Counted from the stretch's first letter, positions 8,325-17,332 are shown. The stretch is 64,000 nt of DNA from Flavipsychrobacter sp. (GCA_016786615.1 JAEUVX010000015.1:186001-250000), one strand, 5' to 3'. Numbers and translations: made by a program. Notes: generated by a model not told the origin, from the letters alone.

Positions 8325-9482
8325 TTATGTCGTACACAGGTAGGTATTTACCCATCTTGAATATGTTTCTGTAATTGGTTTTGATCTGTGAATTTTCCAT
8401 ACTTCTTGCCAATAAGGCACCTCTTCCCCAATCGCAAGCATTGAAAATCCATTAGCATCTTTTACAACTTCTGCTTTGTACAATGGCCCGGGGAAATAAT
8501 TTGTTTCAGGGTCATGCACAAGCTTACCTCTCGTACTTTGTATTTCAATACCAGAAAGACTTTCAGCAGCTTTACGACTATTAAATTTACTTACATTCAA
8601 TGCCTCAATTACTTTAATTGCAAATTGAGCAGCATCCCATGCTAAGGCAGAAAAACAATTACCTTCCCTACCTCTTTCTTCTAAGGCTTTTAAAAACATC
8701 CTGTTAGTATCGTTATCAAGCATTCTCGACCAAGGAACTACACCCTTAATGTTGACATTTGTAAACAGAACTGTACTAAGGAAACTTTCTTCAAGCAAAA
8801 AAGGTGACGAATAAAATTTCACCTTGTCAACAATGTTACTTTTCCCAAACTCTTCAAGAAATAGTTTCCCGGTTTCTATACTTAACTGTGCAAGTATTGC
8901 ATCAGGATGTTGTTGTTCTGCTGCAGCAACAATATGTTTGATATCAAACTCTTCATACTTAAACGGAGCTACATAATTATAACATATTGTACTGCCATCA
9001 GCAGTATATGTATCAACCATAGCATTGCAATTCAAGTACCCGCCATCGTAAAAACTTGTAGCGAATATTGCTTTCCGCGATCCTTCAGAAGCCGCGATAT
9101 GCCCTACCAGCCTGCTACCCGAAGCGGAGTCGAGAGTTAAATGAAAGCGCAATGGAGATGCAGCCCAATTTGTAGGTATTACCGCACCGGGCTCTATTAC
9201 TATCAATATTTTATTTGCAGCATTGCATAATGGTTCTATAGCTTCTGCTGCAGTATGATCGATATAAGCAACCAGTAAATCAGCATTCCCCTGTAGTAAT
9301 AATTTTTCAGCTGCCTTATATACATCATCCCCAACACCACCTATACCTACACTTTCAGCAATAACCGTTGCATCACTACCATAATGTGCAATGGCTGCCT
9401 TAAAACCTTCCGTGACATCAAATCCAATACCCGGATACACAGAAGACCTTGGAAATAATAATCCTATCGTTGTTTGTTTCAT
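8325..9482 (-). CDS. Type I substrate-binding-protein-like, no signal peptide
   Basis: Protein of 385 residues resembling branched-chain amino acid/amide-binding (Leu/Ile/Val-BP, AmiC-like) proteins: two alternating alpha/beta lobes, beginning directly with the first strand (TIGLLFPRSS). There is no signal peptide or lipobox, and no permease or ATPase gene nearby, so it probably acts in the cytoplasm as a sensor or carrier rather than in import. It lies between the collar genes (65-base gap with a hairpin) and the formyltransferase (9-base gap). The ligand cannot be deduced. Confidence 0.75.
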   Translation of the reverse strand: MKQTTIGLLFPRSSVYPGIGFDVTEGFKAAIAHYGSDATVIAESVGIGGVGDDVYKAAEKLLLQGNADLLVAYIDHTAAEAIEPLCNAANKILIVIEPGAVIPTNWAASPLRFHLTLDSASGSRLVGHIAASEGSRKAIFATSFYDGGYLNCNAMVDTYTADGSTICYNYVAPFKYEEFDIKHIVAAAEQQHPDAILAQLSIETGKLFLEEFGKSNIVDKVKFYSSPFLLEESFLSTVLFTNVNIKGVVPWSRMLDNDTNRMFLKALEERGREGNCFSALAWDAAQFAIKVIEALNVSKFNSRKAAESLSGIEIQSTRGKLVHDPETNYFPGPLYKAEVVKDANGFSMLAIGEEVPYWQEVWKIHRSKPITETYSRWVNTYLCTT

Positions 9483-9501
9483 TATATTATTGTGGAAGTG
9501 A

Positions 9502-9534
9502 AGAGAACAGATAATTAAAAATTACCTGTTCTCT
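9502..9534 (-). other. Intercistronic hairpin without T-run
   Basis: Arms 9502-9510 and 9526-9534 pair perfectly, and TAATT/AATTA inside extend the stem after one mismatch. On the minus strand no T-run follows, so it looks like a processing or partial-termination hairpin that could lower expression of the downstream binding-protein and formyltransferase genes relative to the collar genes. Confidence 0.5.
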
Positions 9535-9547
9535 GTATTTAAGTGTG

Positions 9548-10099
9548 TTAATTGCGAGAAGGGAATATACCTTCTGTACAAATGATATAGTTAAGTGCCA
9601 AAAATGGCTGCATATTATTTATAGGCTGACTGGCACCTGCAACACTCAGATTGGCAGTAGTCACCAGATTACCCATATACTGCCCTGCTGCGGGCGCATT
9701 ACTATAGTACTGCTGTCCGTTTGCAGGTATTGATGGGAAAGATGCCTCCGGATTATCGGTATCAGAGCTATTCCCATTAACAGGTATCTGAATATTCACT
9801 TGCGCGTAGTGATTATGTGCTGCTAAATTGGCAGTAGTCATCGTATTCTGCGTGGTTCCGTTTACTTCACCTAATTCCCAGTTTGATAACCCGGGTCCCT
9901 GACCTGTACCTACCGGCACCCTGCCGCGTAAATCCGGCAAAGCGAAGGTAACCTGCCCGTCTCCACCATAAGTGGTTCCGAGTAATGCATATAAAGCTGT
10001 ATTACTTGCTATAGACACTAATGATCCATCGCAATACGCCCATGATAATGGTGCAAAATTACCTGCGAATAAGGTAACCGTTGCTAAATATCCGTCCAT
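9548..10099 (-). CDS. Phage tail collar-domain protein (Mdp type), copy 3
   Basis: Protein of 183 residues of the microcystin-dependent-protein/tail-collar family. The N-terminal collar domain (about 1-75) has FAGNFAPLSWAYCDG, NTALYALLGTTYGGDG and TFALPDLRGRVPVG. The central part has LAAHNH, PVNGNSSDTDNPEA and the C terminus ends NYIICTEGIFPSRN. No signal peptide. In phages such domains form tail fibre or collar parts; chromosomal stand-alone copies are common in bacteria but their role is unclear. It is the last of three tandem paralogs in transcription order. Confidence 0.9.
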   Translation of the reverse strand: MDGYLATVTLFAGNFAPLSWAYCDGSLVSIASNTALYALLGTTYGGDGQVTFALPDLRGRVPVGTGQGPGLSNWELGEVNGTTQNTMTTANLAAHNHYAQVNIQIPVNGNSSDTDNPEASFPSIPANGQQYYSNAPAAGQYMGNLVTTANLSVAGASQPINNMQPFLALNYIICTEGIFPSRN

Positions 10100-10148
10100 A
10101 ATATTTTTATGTTTTAGAATGTTTTAAAAAAAATGTTTATGTTCATTA

Positions 10149-10691
10149 CTAATTCCTCGATGGGAAAATACCATACATACATATGATATAATTCATGCCA
10201 AGGCTTGGCTGTATATTATTCATAGGCACATTACTACCGGTAACACCAACTGTTGCTACTGTATGCAGTGGCCCCATATACTGACCGGAATTAGCATTAT
10301 TATAAATATTCGAAGTTGCTGTTCCGAAATATGCAGCTTCAGGGTTATCGGTAGTAGAATTATTGCCATTCACTTGCATTTTCGCAGTAACTACCGCAAC
10401 GTGATTATGTTGTGGCAAATTGCTGCTTAAAAGCGTATTGGTTTCTGTACCACTCATCTCGCCCTGAGTATAGTCACTTAAACCCGACCCCTGGCCCTGA
10501 CCGACTACTACGCGGCCACGCAGGTCTGGCAAACCAAAAGTCACCCTTCCATCGCCACCGTACATCGTACCCAATAATGAGAAAAGAGCTGTGTTATTTG
10601 CTATTGCAACTAACTGACCTGCACAATACTGCCAGTTTCTTGGTGCAAAGTTTCCTGCGAACATGGTCACACATGCCATATATCCTTCCAT
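10149..10691 (-). CDS. Phage tail collar-domain protein (Mdp type), copy 2
   Basis: Protein of 180 residues, paralogous over its whole length to its two neighbours: MEGYMACVTMFAGNFAPRNW start, YGGDGRVTFGLPDLRGRV core, QHNH, QVNGNNSTTDNPEAAYFG, and the identical FPSRN end. The cysteines in the YCAG and IICM segments are shared with copy 3. The gap to copy 3 is 49 bases. The variable part between about residues 95 and 160 differs most among the three copies. Confidence 0.9.
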   Translation of the reverse strand: MEGYMACVTMFAGNFAPRNWQYCAGQLVAIANNTALFSLLGTMYGGDGRVTFGLPDLRGRVVVGQGQGSGLSDYTQGEMSGTETNTLLSSNLPQHNHVAVVTAKMQVNGNNSTTDNPEAAYFGTATSNIYNNANSGQYMGPLHTVATVGVTGSNVPMNNIQPSLGMNYIICMYGIFPSRN

Positions 10692-10735
10692 AGTTATATT
10701 GTTTTATTTTTTTATAGTAATAGTTTTTATGACGA

Positions 10736-11284
10736 TTAATTTCTGGATGGGAATACCCCCTGAACACATATTATATAGTACAGGCTTAAATATGGTTGGA
10801 TATTATTAACAGGGAACCCTGAACCGGAAATACCTATCGTAGCATTAACATTCAAATTACCGGCGAATGTTCCGTTAGAGCTATCATTATATATATTAAC
10901 GCCGCCCTGTGAAATGGCTGGGTATGCAGCCTCTGGGCTGTCCGTGTCAAAAGCATTACCGTTTACCGGCACTTGCGATACGATATTGAGCGCATGTGTA
11001 TGTGCAGCCATTTGAGACATCGAGATAGTATTGGTTTCCGTTCCACTCATCTCTCCGAGGTCGTATACCGGCAAACCCGGTCCAGAACCGGCACCAATAG
11101 CAACACGCCCCCTAAGATCAGGCAAAGCAAATGTGGTACTTCCATTCCCGCCATAGGTAGTTCCTAATAACGAAAAAAGTGCAGTGTTTGATGCGATATT
11201 AATAATTTGTCCTTCACAGGACATCCACCACTTAGGTGCAAAATTAGCTGCCCAGGGAGTGATGTAAGCCATAGTTCCTTCCAT
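10736..11284 (-). CDS. Phage tail collar-domain protein (Mdp type), copy 1
   Basis: Protein of 182 residues, first of the three collar paralogs in transcription order. It has the same blocks: FAPKWWMSCEGQ, NTALFSLLGTTYGGNG, FALPDLRGRVAIG, AAHTHA, PVNGNAFDTDSPEAAYP and terminal FPSRN. It sits 137 bases downstream of the stem-loop at 11421-11446, so a promoter for the collar unit probably lies in 11285-11420, although I could not place one convincingly. Confidence 0.9.
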   Translation of the reverse strand: MEGTMAYITPWAANFAPKWWMSCEGQIINIASNTALFSLLGTTYGGNGSTTFALPDLRGRVAIGAGSGPGLPVYDLGEMSGTETNTISMSQMAAHTHALNIVSQVPVNGNAFDTDSPEAAYPAISQGGVNIYNDSSNGTFAGNLNVNATIGISGSGFPVNNIQPYLSLYYIICVQGVFPSRN

Positions 11285-11420
11285 AGTTTTTTGTTGTTTT
11301 AAATGGTTAAAGAATAGTGTATTATCTAAGTTATTGTTACGATGGGATTATACAATGTTTGAAAACCAACATTTGACAATTTATTAATATGGCTTTAAAA
11401 GTATAGATAAAAGCATTAAA

Positions 11421-11446
11421 AAAAACCAGTGTATACACTGGTTTTT
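11421..11446. terminator. Bidirectional terminator between oxygenase and collar units
   Basis: A perfect 26-base palindrome with AAAAACCAGTG and CACTGGTTTTT arms and flanking A/T runs. It follows the HEAGH gene and precedes the collar genes on the minus strand, dividing the cluster into two transcription units, or acting as an attenuator between them. Confidence 0.8.
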
Positions 11447-11476
11447 TTTAATGAAAAATTTCTTATTGTATAAATT

Positions 11477-11977
11477 TCAATAACGCAACCAACACTTCAT
11501 GCAGGGGAATACAACAGTATCGTCGCCAACATTACCACAACGTTCCTTTGTTAGTCCAAACCATTGCAGCAAACTGACACCAAAATATCTTCCGGCACTG
11601 AAATTTTCAATTATGTTTAATGAATCACCATGATAACCTGCATCATGAAAAACAACCTCCGGCTCAATTTCTAAATACTTTGCAGCAGCCCAGCTCCATG
11701 CAATAGCTGCCATTTCTGCTCCGCCTGCTTCCAGGTCTCCATTCACATCAGGGCTTGTAACATCTTGCCTGTGTTCAGGTAATAATACGGCAAGATGCCC
11801 TGCTTCATGCAGTAGGTCTCCGGGGCTGATAACTTTTTTCTTGTCATACACTATACATCCTTTGACAATATCAATGCCGGGTAAAAAACTATCGTGTTTC
11901 ACCTCACCTGCATTACACCTTAAGCCAATACTTTCAATAAACTTAGTTATAGTTTCCAGTTGGTGATTTGCTATCAT
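11477..11977 (-). CDS. HEAGH-motif protein, putative zinc metalloprotein
   Basis: Protein of 166 residues with an HExxH-type signature, HEAGH at residues 57-61 (LLHEAGHLAVL), and Glu residues about 25 further on (LEAGGAEMAAIAWSW) that could be the third zinc ligand. This resembles small M78-like or gluzincin peptidases, but the remainder is not recognised. C-terminal CMKCW gives two close cysteines. It starts 1 base after the stop of the beta-hydroxylase-like gene, so it is in a tight three-gene unit with the two oxygenases. Peptidase activity is an inference from the motif only. Confidence 0.65.
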   Translation of the reverse strand: MIANHQLETITKFIESIGLRCNAGEVKHDSFLPGIDIVKGCIVYDKKKVISPGDLLHEAGHLAVLLPEHRQDVTSPDVNGDLEAGGAEMAAIAWSWAAAKYLEIEPEVVFHDAGYHGDSLNIIENFSAGRYFGVSLLQWFGLTKERCGNVGDDTVVFPCMKCWLRY

Positions 11978-11978
11978 G

Positions 11979-12689
11979 TTATTGAATATTTAATAATGCT
12001 TCCATTTCTCTTGCCAATTGCAAAGCAGTAGGTGTACCCTGTATTTTCAACCCTTCTATAATCATCAACTGTTCATTGTGAGAAAACTTTTCTTGCTTAG
12101 GTATTCTTTTTATATCATCTGCGTTGTCAAAAATATTTTTCACCCATTCATTTACTATACAATCTATTACAAGGTGAATACGATCTGTCAACCCATTATT
12201 AGCAAGCCTATGCTTCAATTCAAAATTCATATACCAGCATTCTCCTTGTTGAGGATGCAATGGTTCTTCTTCTATAAAAAAATCAACCGATTCATTTGTA
12301 CAGATTGGGATGTGCACCCTTATCTCTCCTTCTTCATAACTAAGACCGGGGTCAGTATGTTCTTTCACAACAGCACCCGAACGAAGGTTCAGCAGACGAA
12401 CACTTGTCTTATCACATTGAAACGATGAAATTACTGACTTGATTACAGGACACACATCCAACAAAGGAGTGTCAGCAAATTCATTATTTGTAAACTGCTG
12501 TGCAAATGCCTGATGTACGCTGCCACCTACAGAACGGAGCGGTATTGCTTTCCACTCACCTGTATAATCTTGTGTATTATAATGAGACAGCCAGCTATCC
12601 TGTAATAAATACACCTCCTTCATCATTGCCTGCGCATCATACACGAAGGGTAGTTTTAAATATTTAATAATTGTGTTCACGGTTTGCAA
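11979..12689 (-). CDS. Aspartyl/asparaginyl beta-hydroxylase-like 2OG oxygenase
   Basis: Protein of 236 residues with the AspH-type jelly-roll: metal ligands H111 and D113 (KEHTDPG), RVHIPI strand, H160 (LKHRLANNG) and 2-oxoglutarate-binding R170 (DRIHLVIDC). The family hydroxylates Asp/Asn side chains in proteins or related small molecules using Fe(II), O2 and 2-oxoglutarate. There is no early ATG; TTG 12689 lies 4 bases after the stop of the PKHD gene and GTG 12680 is an alternative. The last 50 residues form an extra helical extension. Likely substrate unknown; the nearby collar proteins are candidates by context only. Confidence 0.85.
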   Translation of the reverse strand: MQTVNTIIKYLKLPFVYDAQAMMKEVYLLQDSWLSHYNTQDYTGEWKAIPLRSVGGSVHQAFAQQFTNNEFADTPLLDVCPVIKSVISSFQCDKTSVRLLNLRSGAVVKEHTDPGLSYEEGEIRVHIPICTNESVDFFIEEEPLHPQQGECWYMNFELKHRLANNGLTDRIHLVIDCIVNEWVKNIFDNADDIKRIPKQEKFSHNEQLMIIEGLKIQGTPTALQLAREMEALLNIQ

Positions 12690-12693
12690 TCAT

Positions 12694-13386
12694 TTATAAA
12701 TCTGTCCACATGCGCATCAGGTTGCTATACACTTGCAACAGCATCAAATTATCATTTGAGGTTAAATCTTTTGAGGCAACTGACTCTTGTATTGTCTTCA
12801 GTTGATATAACAATTCTCTTTTCTCAGTTTCTTTTACTAAAGACTGCATCCACGTAACGCATGCTACACGTTCTCCTTCAGTTACAGGATTTACACAATG
12901 CAGTTTAGTCGTCGGGTAAACGACTGCATCACCTTTATTCAATTTATAGTTAACAAAGCCCGAAGGAGTATGCACAACCAATTCCCCACCCTTATAGGTG
13001 TCCGGCTCAGAAAGGAAAACGGTTATACTCAAATCCACACGTATCGTATAATCAATCGTCATTACAGGGCTATCGGTATGCCACCCATACTCCATACCGT
13101 TATTATATTTACTAATAATGGGTGGTAAAATATTTTTAGGCATTACACCACTTTGTATTAATTGATTGGTTGCAATAGCTGTAAAAACTATTTGTTGCAA
13201 TTGTCGTTTATACGGATTTTCATCACGCGCTGCCTGCATGTTATTCTTAAGCTCTTTGGCAGCACCTGTGGCAGTATTTTTACCATCTTCGAAAGCTATA
13301 TGTTTCAGCAACAAGTCAACCTGTTGCAATTCGGGCACTGTCAATAATTGACGGATTTCGATGATGGAGGATGGTATGTTTATCAT
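12694..13386 (-). CDS. PKHD-type Fe(II)/2OG hydroxylase (PiuC-like)
   Basis: Protein of 230 residues of the prolyl 4-hydroxylase-like/PKHD family. The metal-binding H103 and D105 (GWHTDSP), a distal H163 (KLHCVNPV) and R173 (GERVACVTW) are all present, and EIRQLLTVPEL opens the fold as in PiuC/YbiX. Characterised relatives are tied to iron-related or peptide hydroxylation, but most have no known substrate. It is the first gene of the minus-strand run; its promoter should lie in 13387-13520. Confidence 0.9.
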   Translation of the reverse strand: MINIPSSIIEIRQLLTVPELQQVDLLLKHIAFEDGKNTATGAAKELKNNMQAARDENPYKRQLQQIVFTAIATNQLIQSGVMPKNILPPIISKYNNGMEYGWHTDSPVMTIDYTIRVDLSITVFLSEPDTYKGGELVVHTPSGFVNYKLNKGDAVVYPTTKLHCVNPVTEGERVACVTWMQSLVKETEKRELLYQLKTIQESVASKDLTSNDNLMLLQVYSNLMRMWTDL

Positions 13387-13524
13387 GATGTTTCATTAAT
13401 GGTGTGGTAAATATAATTATTATCTCTTGCAAAAAAACGATAGATGGTTAACAAAGAATCCTAGGAACACTGCAGTTCACCAGACAATATACCCTGTAAT
13501 TTCTTCTAATACCTCCAATAAAAA

Positions 13525-13548
13525 TCAGCAGGCTAAATAGCCTGCTGA
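13525..13548 (-). terminator. Terminator of the aromatic catabolic operon
   Basis: A perfect 10-bp stem (13525-13534 with 13539-13548, loop AAAT) followed on the minus strand by TTTTTATT. It lies 50 bases past the paaD stop. Confidence 0.85.
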
Positions 13549-13599
13549 TAAATATGCATGGAGTAAACGTTGTTTTACAATCGGATTATTGCAGCATCA

Positions 13600-14079
13600 T
13601 TAATGACACTTAAAGTATTCAAAAGGCTCTTTACATGTATTGCATTTGTACAATGCTTTGCACGCAGTTGCACCAAATCGGCTTATCAAATTTGTATCTG
13701 CCGAATCACAGTGCGGACAATGAACATGTTGTTCCGCCATAAACATATTGCCACAAGACGAGTGCATTGGAGGTGCAATACCATATTGTCGCATTTTTTC
13801 TTTCGCTGTATCATTCATCCAATCGGTAGTCCAGGCTGGACTATATACCATTGTTACTTTAACCGGGGAAATCCCCTTTTCCTGCAACAAGGCTTTTATA
13901 TCAGCTTCTATTATACTCATTGCCGGACAACCTGTATATGTCGGTGTAAGAATAACTTCATACCCACTATCCGATATGATTACATCCTGAAGCATGCCCA
14001 TTTCCTGTATGCTAACAACAGGTATCTCAGGGTCTGCAATTACCGATAAATAATCCAGCACCTCTTGTTTTGTATACAT
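13600..14079 (-). CDS. paaD: Phenylacetyl-CoA epoxidase subunit PaaD
   Basis: Protein of 159 residues: a DUF59/MIP18-type domain (DPEIPVVSIQEMGML, then TPTYTGCPAM) and a C-terminal zinc-ribbon (CPHC ... CNTC). This is the PaaD layout; PaaD is thought to help assemble the metal centre of the PaaABC(E) epoxidase. ATG 14079 leaves a 5-base gap to paaC; an ATG four codons upstream (14091) would overlap the paaC end. Fifth gene in the order paaA-B-C-D after hmgA and hpd. Confidence 0.93.
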   Translation of the reverse strand: MYTKQEVLDYLSVIADPEIPVVSIQEMGMLQDVIISDSGYEVILTPTYTGCPAMSIIEADIKALLQEKGISPVKVTMVYSPAWTTDWMNDTAKEKMRQYGIAPPMHSSCGNMFMAEQHVHCPHCDSADTNLISRFGATACKALYKCNTCKEPFEYFKCH

Positions 14080-14084
14080 ATGCC

Positions 14085-14843
14085 CTACCATTGCGCATCT
14101 GGATAAGCACGTTGCAAATATTGCATTTCACTTAGCAAATGCCCCAAATACTCGGTATGTATGCCTTGCCTGCTACCGGTTTGCATATATCCATCCTGCG
14201 GAATTTGCAATGCTCCATTATTAAACACATTAGCTATATATGCTTTCCATAGAGGGCGTATTTTATCCAAATCAATTGCGATACCCTCTGCAATCAATTT
14301 GCTGTCCACTTCATCCATCTCAAATAATTCGCCGCTAAACATCCACAAATCATCTATAGCTTTTTGTGTACGGTAATGACTTTCACCTGTACCATCACCA
14401 AGACGAATTACCCAATCTTCTGCATGCGCCAAATGATACTTCACTTCTTTCAGCGTTTTTGCTGCAATAGCAGCCAGCATCTCATCACTGCTTTTTTGCA
14501 TTTCAGTATAGTAGTACTTTTCAAATACTGAAATAAATAACTGTCTTACCATTGTTACTGCAAAATCACCATTAGGTTGCTCAACAAGCAAATTGTTATA
14601 ATACTGTCGCTCCGACCTTCGATAAGCCAGCATATCTTCGGTCCTGTTCAAGCCTTCTAATTCTCCTGCATATTTCAATAAGGCCTGAGACCGCCCAATC
14701 ATATCCAAAGCAAAGTTGGTCAGTGCCAAATCTTCCTCTATAAATGGTGCGTTGCTGCACCATTCTGAAAGTCGCTGAGATAAAATCAAAGCGTTATCGC
14801 CCAAACGCAACGTATATTTAAATAATGCTTCCTGCTTTGTCAT
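14085..14843 (-). CDS. paaC: Phenylacetyl-CoA epoxidase subunit PaaC
   Basis: Ferritin-like structural subunit of the ring-1,2-epoxidase, 252 residues. Typical blocks are LRLGDNALILSQRLSEW, EEDLALTNFALDMIGRSQ and KEVKYHLAHAEDWVIRLGDG. PaaC pairs with PaaA to form the catalytic core that epoxidises phenylacetyl-CoA. ATG 14843 lies directly after the paaB stop; an in-frame TTG at 14849 would give a 4-base overlap. Length is normal for the family. Confidence 0.95.
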   Translation of the reverse strand: MTKQEALFKYTLRLGDNALILSQRLSEWCSNAPFIEEDLALTNFALDMIGRSQALLKYAGELEGLNRTEDMLAYRRSERQYYNNLLVEQPNGDFAVTMVRQLFISVFEKYYYTEMQKSSDEMLAAIAAKTLKEVKYHLAHAEDWVIRLGDGTGESHYRTQKAIDDLWMFSGELFEMDEVDSKLIAEGIAIDLDKIRPLWKAYIANVFNNGALQIPQDGYMQTGSRQGIHTEYLGHLLSEMQYLQRAYPDAQW

Positions 14844-14845
14844 AA

Positions 14846-15136
14846 TCAAATGTTTTTTGCGCCTTCAGGCATTGTATAAAATGTCGGCATCCGATAAATT
14901 TTATCATTCGAAGGATCGAATAACATATCTACATCTTCCGGGCTGGAAGCAACTATTTCGCTAGTTGGCACTACCCAGATGCTTGTGCCTTCACCACGAC
15001 GGGAATATGTATCGCGTGCATTCTGTAATGCCATTTTCTTGTCTGATGCGTGGATACTACCCTGATGTATAAAATTAGCACCTGTACGTGCCTGCATAAA
15101 TACTTCCCATGAATCCAGTTGTGTGTCTGTTGACAT
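14846..15136 (-). CDS. paaB: Phenylacetyl-CoA epoxidase subunit PaaB
   Basis: Protein of 96 residues with the family features WEVFMQARTGANFIHQGSIHA and ALQNARDTYSRRGEG...IWVVP. PaaB is a small subunit bridging the PaaAC heterodimers. The gap from paaA is 8 bases; gene order paaA-paaB-paaC matches characterised operons. Confidence 0.95.
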   Translation of the reverse strand: MSTDTQLDSWEVFMQARTGANFIHQGSIHASDKKMALQNARDTYSRRGEGTSIWVVPTSEIVASSPEDVDMLFDPSNDKIYRMPTFYTMPEGAKNI

Positions 15137-15144
15137 ATACCTTA

Positions 15145-16113
15145 TTAATTTAGATTAATAGATTGTTGTTCGTTTTTATTCTTATAGGCTTCAGCTGCCT
15201 CACGCACCCATGCACCTTCAGTATGCACACGTATATGGTGCTCCAGACGCTGCTTGTTACATGGCCCATCTCCGCGAATTACCCGATTGAATTCGTCCCA
15301 GTTTATCTCCCCATAATCGTAGCAGCCCTTCTGTTCATTCCACTTCAAATCAGGATCAGGTACAGTAAGCCCAATAACCTCCGCCTGCTGCACTGTTTTA
15401 TCTATGAACTTCTGCCTCAATTCGTCGTTGGTATGACGCTTAATCTTCCATCTGAATGCATCTGCAGAATGCGGTGAGTCTGTATCATGAGGGCCAAACA
15501 TCATGAGTGAAGGCCACCACCATCTATTCATTGCATCTTGTGCCATTTCACGTTGTTCAGCAGTGCCTTTCATCATTTGTGCCATAATCTCATACCCCTG
15601 GCGCTGGTGAAAACTCTCTTCCTTGCATATACGCACCATAGCCCTGCTATACGGAGCATAAGAAGTGCGCTGTAACGATACCTGATTTACAATAGCTGCT
15701 CCATCTACCAGCCAACCGATAGCTCCTATATCAGCCCATGTTAGCGAAGGGTAATTAAATATGTTTGAATACTTTGCCTTTCCTGTATGCAATTGTTCAA
15801 TCATTTCTTTCCGGCTGATACCCAGTGTTTCTGCGGCACTGTATAAATACAACCCATGCCCACCTTCATCCTGTATTTTTGCCAGTAAAATTTGTTTAGC
15901 TCGTAAACTCGGGGCACGTGTCACCCAATTCCCTTCAGGCTGCATTCCTATTACTTCAGAATGTGCATGTTGAGACATTTGGCGTACCAAGTGTTTCCTG
16001 TAGGCTTCCGGCATCCAGTCTCTTGGTTCTACCGATTCACCCGCTTGTACTTTTTCTTCAAACTTTGCCAAAAGTGCTTCGTCTTTTGACAACTTATCTT
16101 GAATACTATCCAT
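15145..16113 (-). CDS. paaA: Phenylacetyl-CoA epoxidase catalytic subunit PaaA
   Basis: Catalytic subunit of 322 residues with the di-iron ferritin-like ligands visible in [13 protein letters not shown] and [12 protein letters not shown], plus the conserved [11 protein letters not shown]-like segment ([14 protein letters not shown]). It inserts oxygen into the aromatic ring of phenylacetyl-CoA, the committed step of aerobic phenylacetate degradation. The reductase PaaE is not in the operon here. It follows hpd by 25 bases. Confidence 0.95.
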   Translation of the reverse strand: MDSIQDKLSKDEALLAKFEEKVQAGESVEPRDWMPEAYRKHLVRQMSQHAHSEVIGMQPEGNWVTRAPSLRAKQILLAKIQDEGGHGLYLYSAAETLGISRKEMIEQLHTGKAKYSNIFNYPSLTWADIGAIGWLVDGAAIVNQVSLQRTSYAPYSRAMVRICKEESFHQRQGYEIMAQMMKGTAEQREMAQDAMNRWWWPSLMMFGPHDTDSPHSADAFRWKIKRHTNDELRQKFIDKTVQQAEVIGLTVPDPDLKWNEQKGCYDYGEINWDEFNRVIRGDGPCNKQRLEHHIRVHTEGAWVREAAEAYKNKNEQQSINLN

Positions 16114-16138
16114 TATAAAAGGTTTGTATTGTTTAATG

Positions 16139-17296
16139 TTATAGTGTACCTCTTCTAGCCTGTTCAGCTTCTATTGATTCGAACAGTGCTTTAAAATTTC
16201 CCTTACCAAAAGACTTCGCTCCTTTACGCTGTATAATTTCAAAGAACAGCGTTGGCCTGTCCTCAACCGGCTTCGTAAAAATTTGCAGCAGGTATCCCTC
16301 TTCATCGCGATCTACCATAATACCCAAGCTCTTTAAGACTGCCATATCTTCTGCAATTTCACCAACACGCCCAGTAACAGTATCATAATAATCTCCGGGC
16401 ACATGCAAAAACTCTACGCCATGTTTACGCATTTCAGATATGGTGTGAACGATGTCATCTGTTGCTACTGCAATATGCTGACAACCGGGGCCTTCATAAA
16501 AATCGAGGTATTCTTCTATCTGAGACTTTTTCAAACCATTGGCAGGTTCGTTAATCGGGAATTTTATGCGTCCGTTACCATTTGTCATCACCTTACTCAT
16601 CAGCGCTGTGTATTGAGTAGAGATGTCTTTATCGTCAAATGTTACAAGATTCGCAAAACCCATAACATTAGCATAAAACTCAGCCCATTTGTTCATCCCA
16701 CCCAATTCAACATTACCTACCATATGATCTATGTATTTAAGACCAATTGATGGTGGATTGTATTCAGATTTCCATTCTATATAGCCGGGCAGGAAAATAC
16801 CTTTATAGTTTTTACGTTCTATAAAAATGTGTACGGTATCTCCATAAGTATGTATACCCGCTTTTACAATTTCACCATGTTCATCTTCCTCTGTTGTCGG
16901 TTCGAAATATGGCTTAGCACCTCGTTTAGTAGTTTCTTCAAATGCCTGGCGGGCATCATCTACCCACAGTGCAATTACTTTAATTCCATCGCCATGCTTT
17001 TTAATATGCTCAGATATAAGGTTATCAGATTTCAACGGTGTTGTTAGCACCAACCTTATTTTATCCTGCTGCAACACATAAGATACCCTGTCACGCAATC
17101 CTGTTTCCAAACCGGCATAAGCAAGCGACTGGAAACCAAATGCGGTTTTATAAAAATGTGCTGCCTGCTTCGCATTACCTACATATAGCTCCACATAATC
17201 GGTACCGTTAATCGGCAAAAAGTCCTGAGCTTTATCAAATATCTTTTCAAGCCCGTAGTTATAGTTTGTTACATCTTTTAATGTTGTGTTTCCCAT
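16139..17296 (-). CDS. hpd: 4-hydroxyphenylpyruvate dioxygenase
   Basis: Protein of 385 residues with two vicinal-oxygen-chelate (glyoxalase-like) domains. The iron ligands are recognisable as His in YIDHMVGNV, His in [11 protein letters not shown] and Glu in [10 protein letters not shown]. It converts 4-hydroxyphenylpyruvate to homogentisate, which the preceding gene product cleaves. Length is normal for the family. Gap to hmgA is 36 bases. Confidence 0.96.
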   Translation of the reverse strand: MGNTTLKDVTNYNYGLEKIFDKAQDFLPINGTDYVELYVGNAKQAAHFYKTAFGFQSLAYAGLETGLRDRVSYVLQQDKIRLVLTTPLKSDNLISEHIKKHGDGIKVIALWVDDARQAFEETTKRGAKPYFEPTTEEDEHGEIVKAGIHTYGDTVHIFIERKNYKGIFLPGYIEWKSEYNPPSIGLKYIDHMVGNVELGGMNKWAEFYANVMGFANLVTFDDKDISTQYTALMSKVMTNGNGRIKFPINEPANGLKKSQIEEYLDFYEGPGCQHIAVATDDIVHTISEMRKHGVEFLHVPGDYYDTVTGRVGEIAEDMAVLKSLGIMVDRDEEGYLLQIFTKPVEDRPTLFFEIIQRKGAKSFGKGNFKALFESIEAEQARRGTL

Positions 17297-17332
17297 ATCA
17301 GTATTATTATATCAGTAGTGTTATGTAATTCA

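Noticed and set aside
9548-11284. Prophage remnant
   Set aside because: Only the collar domain recalls phage. No capsid, terminase, integrase, lysis or attachment-site repeats were seen, and base composition does not change.
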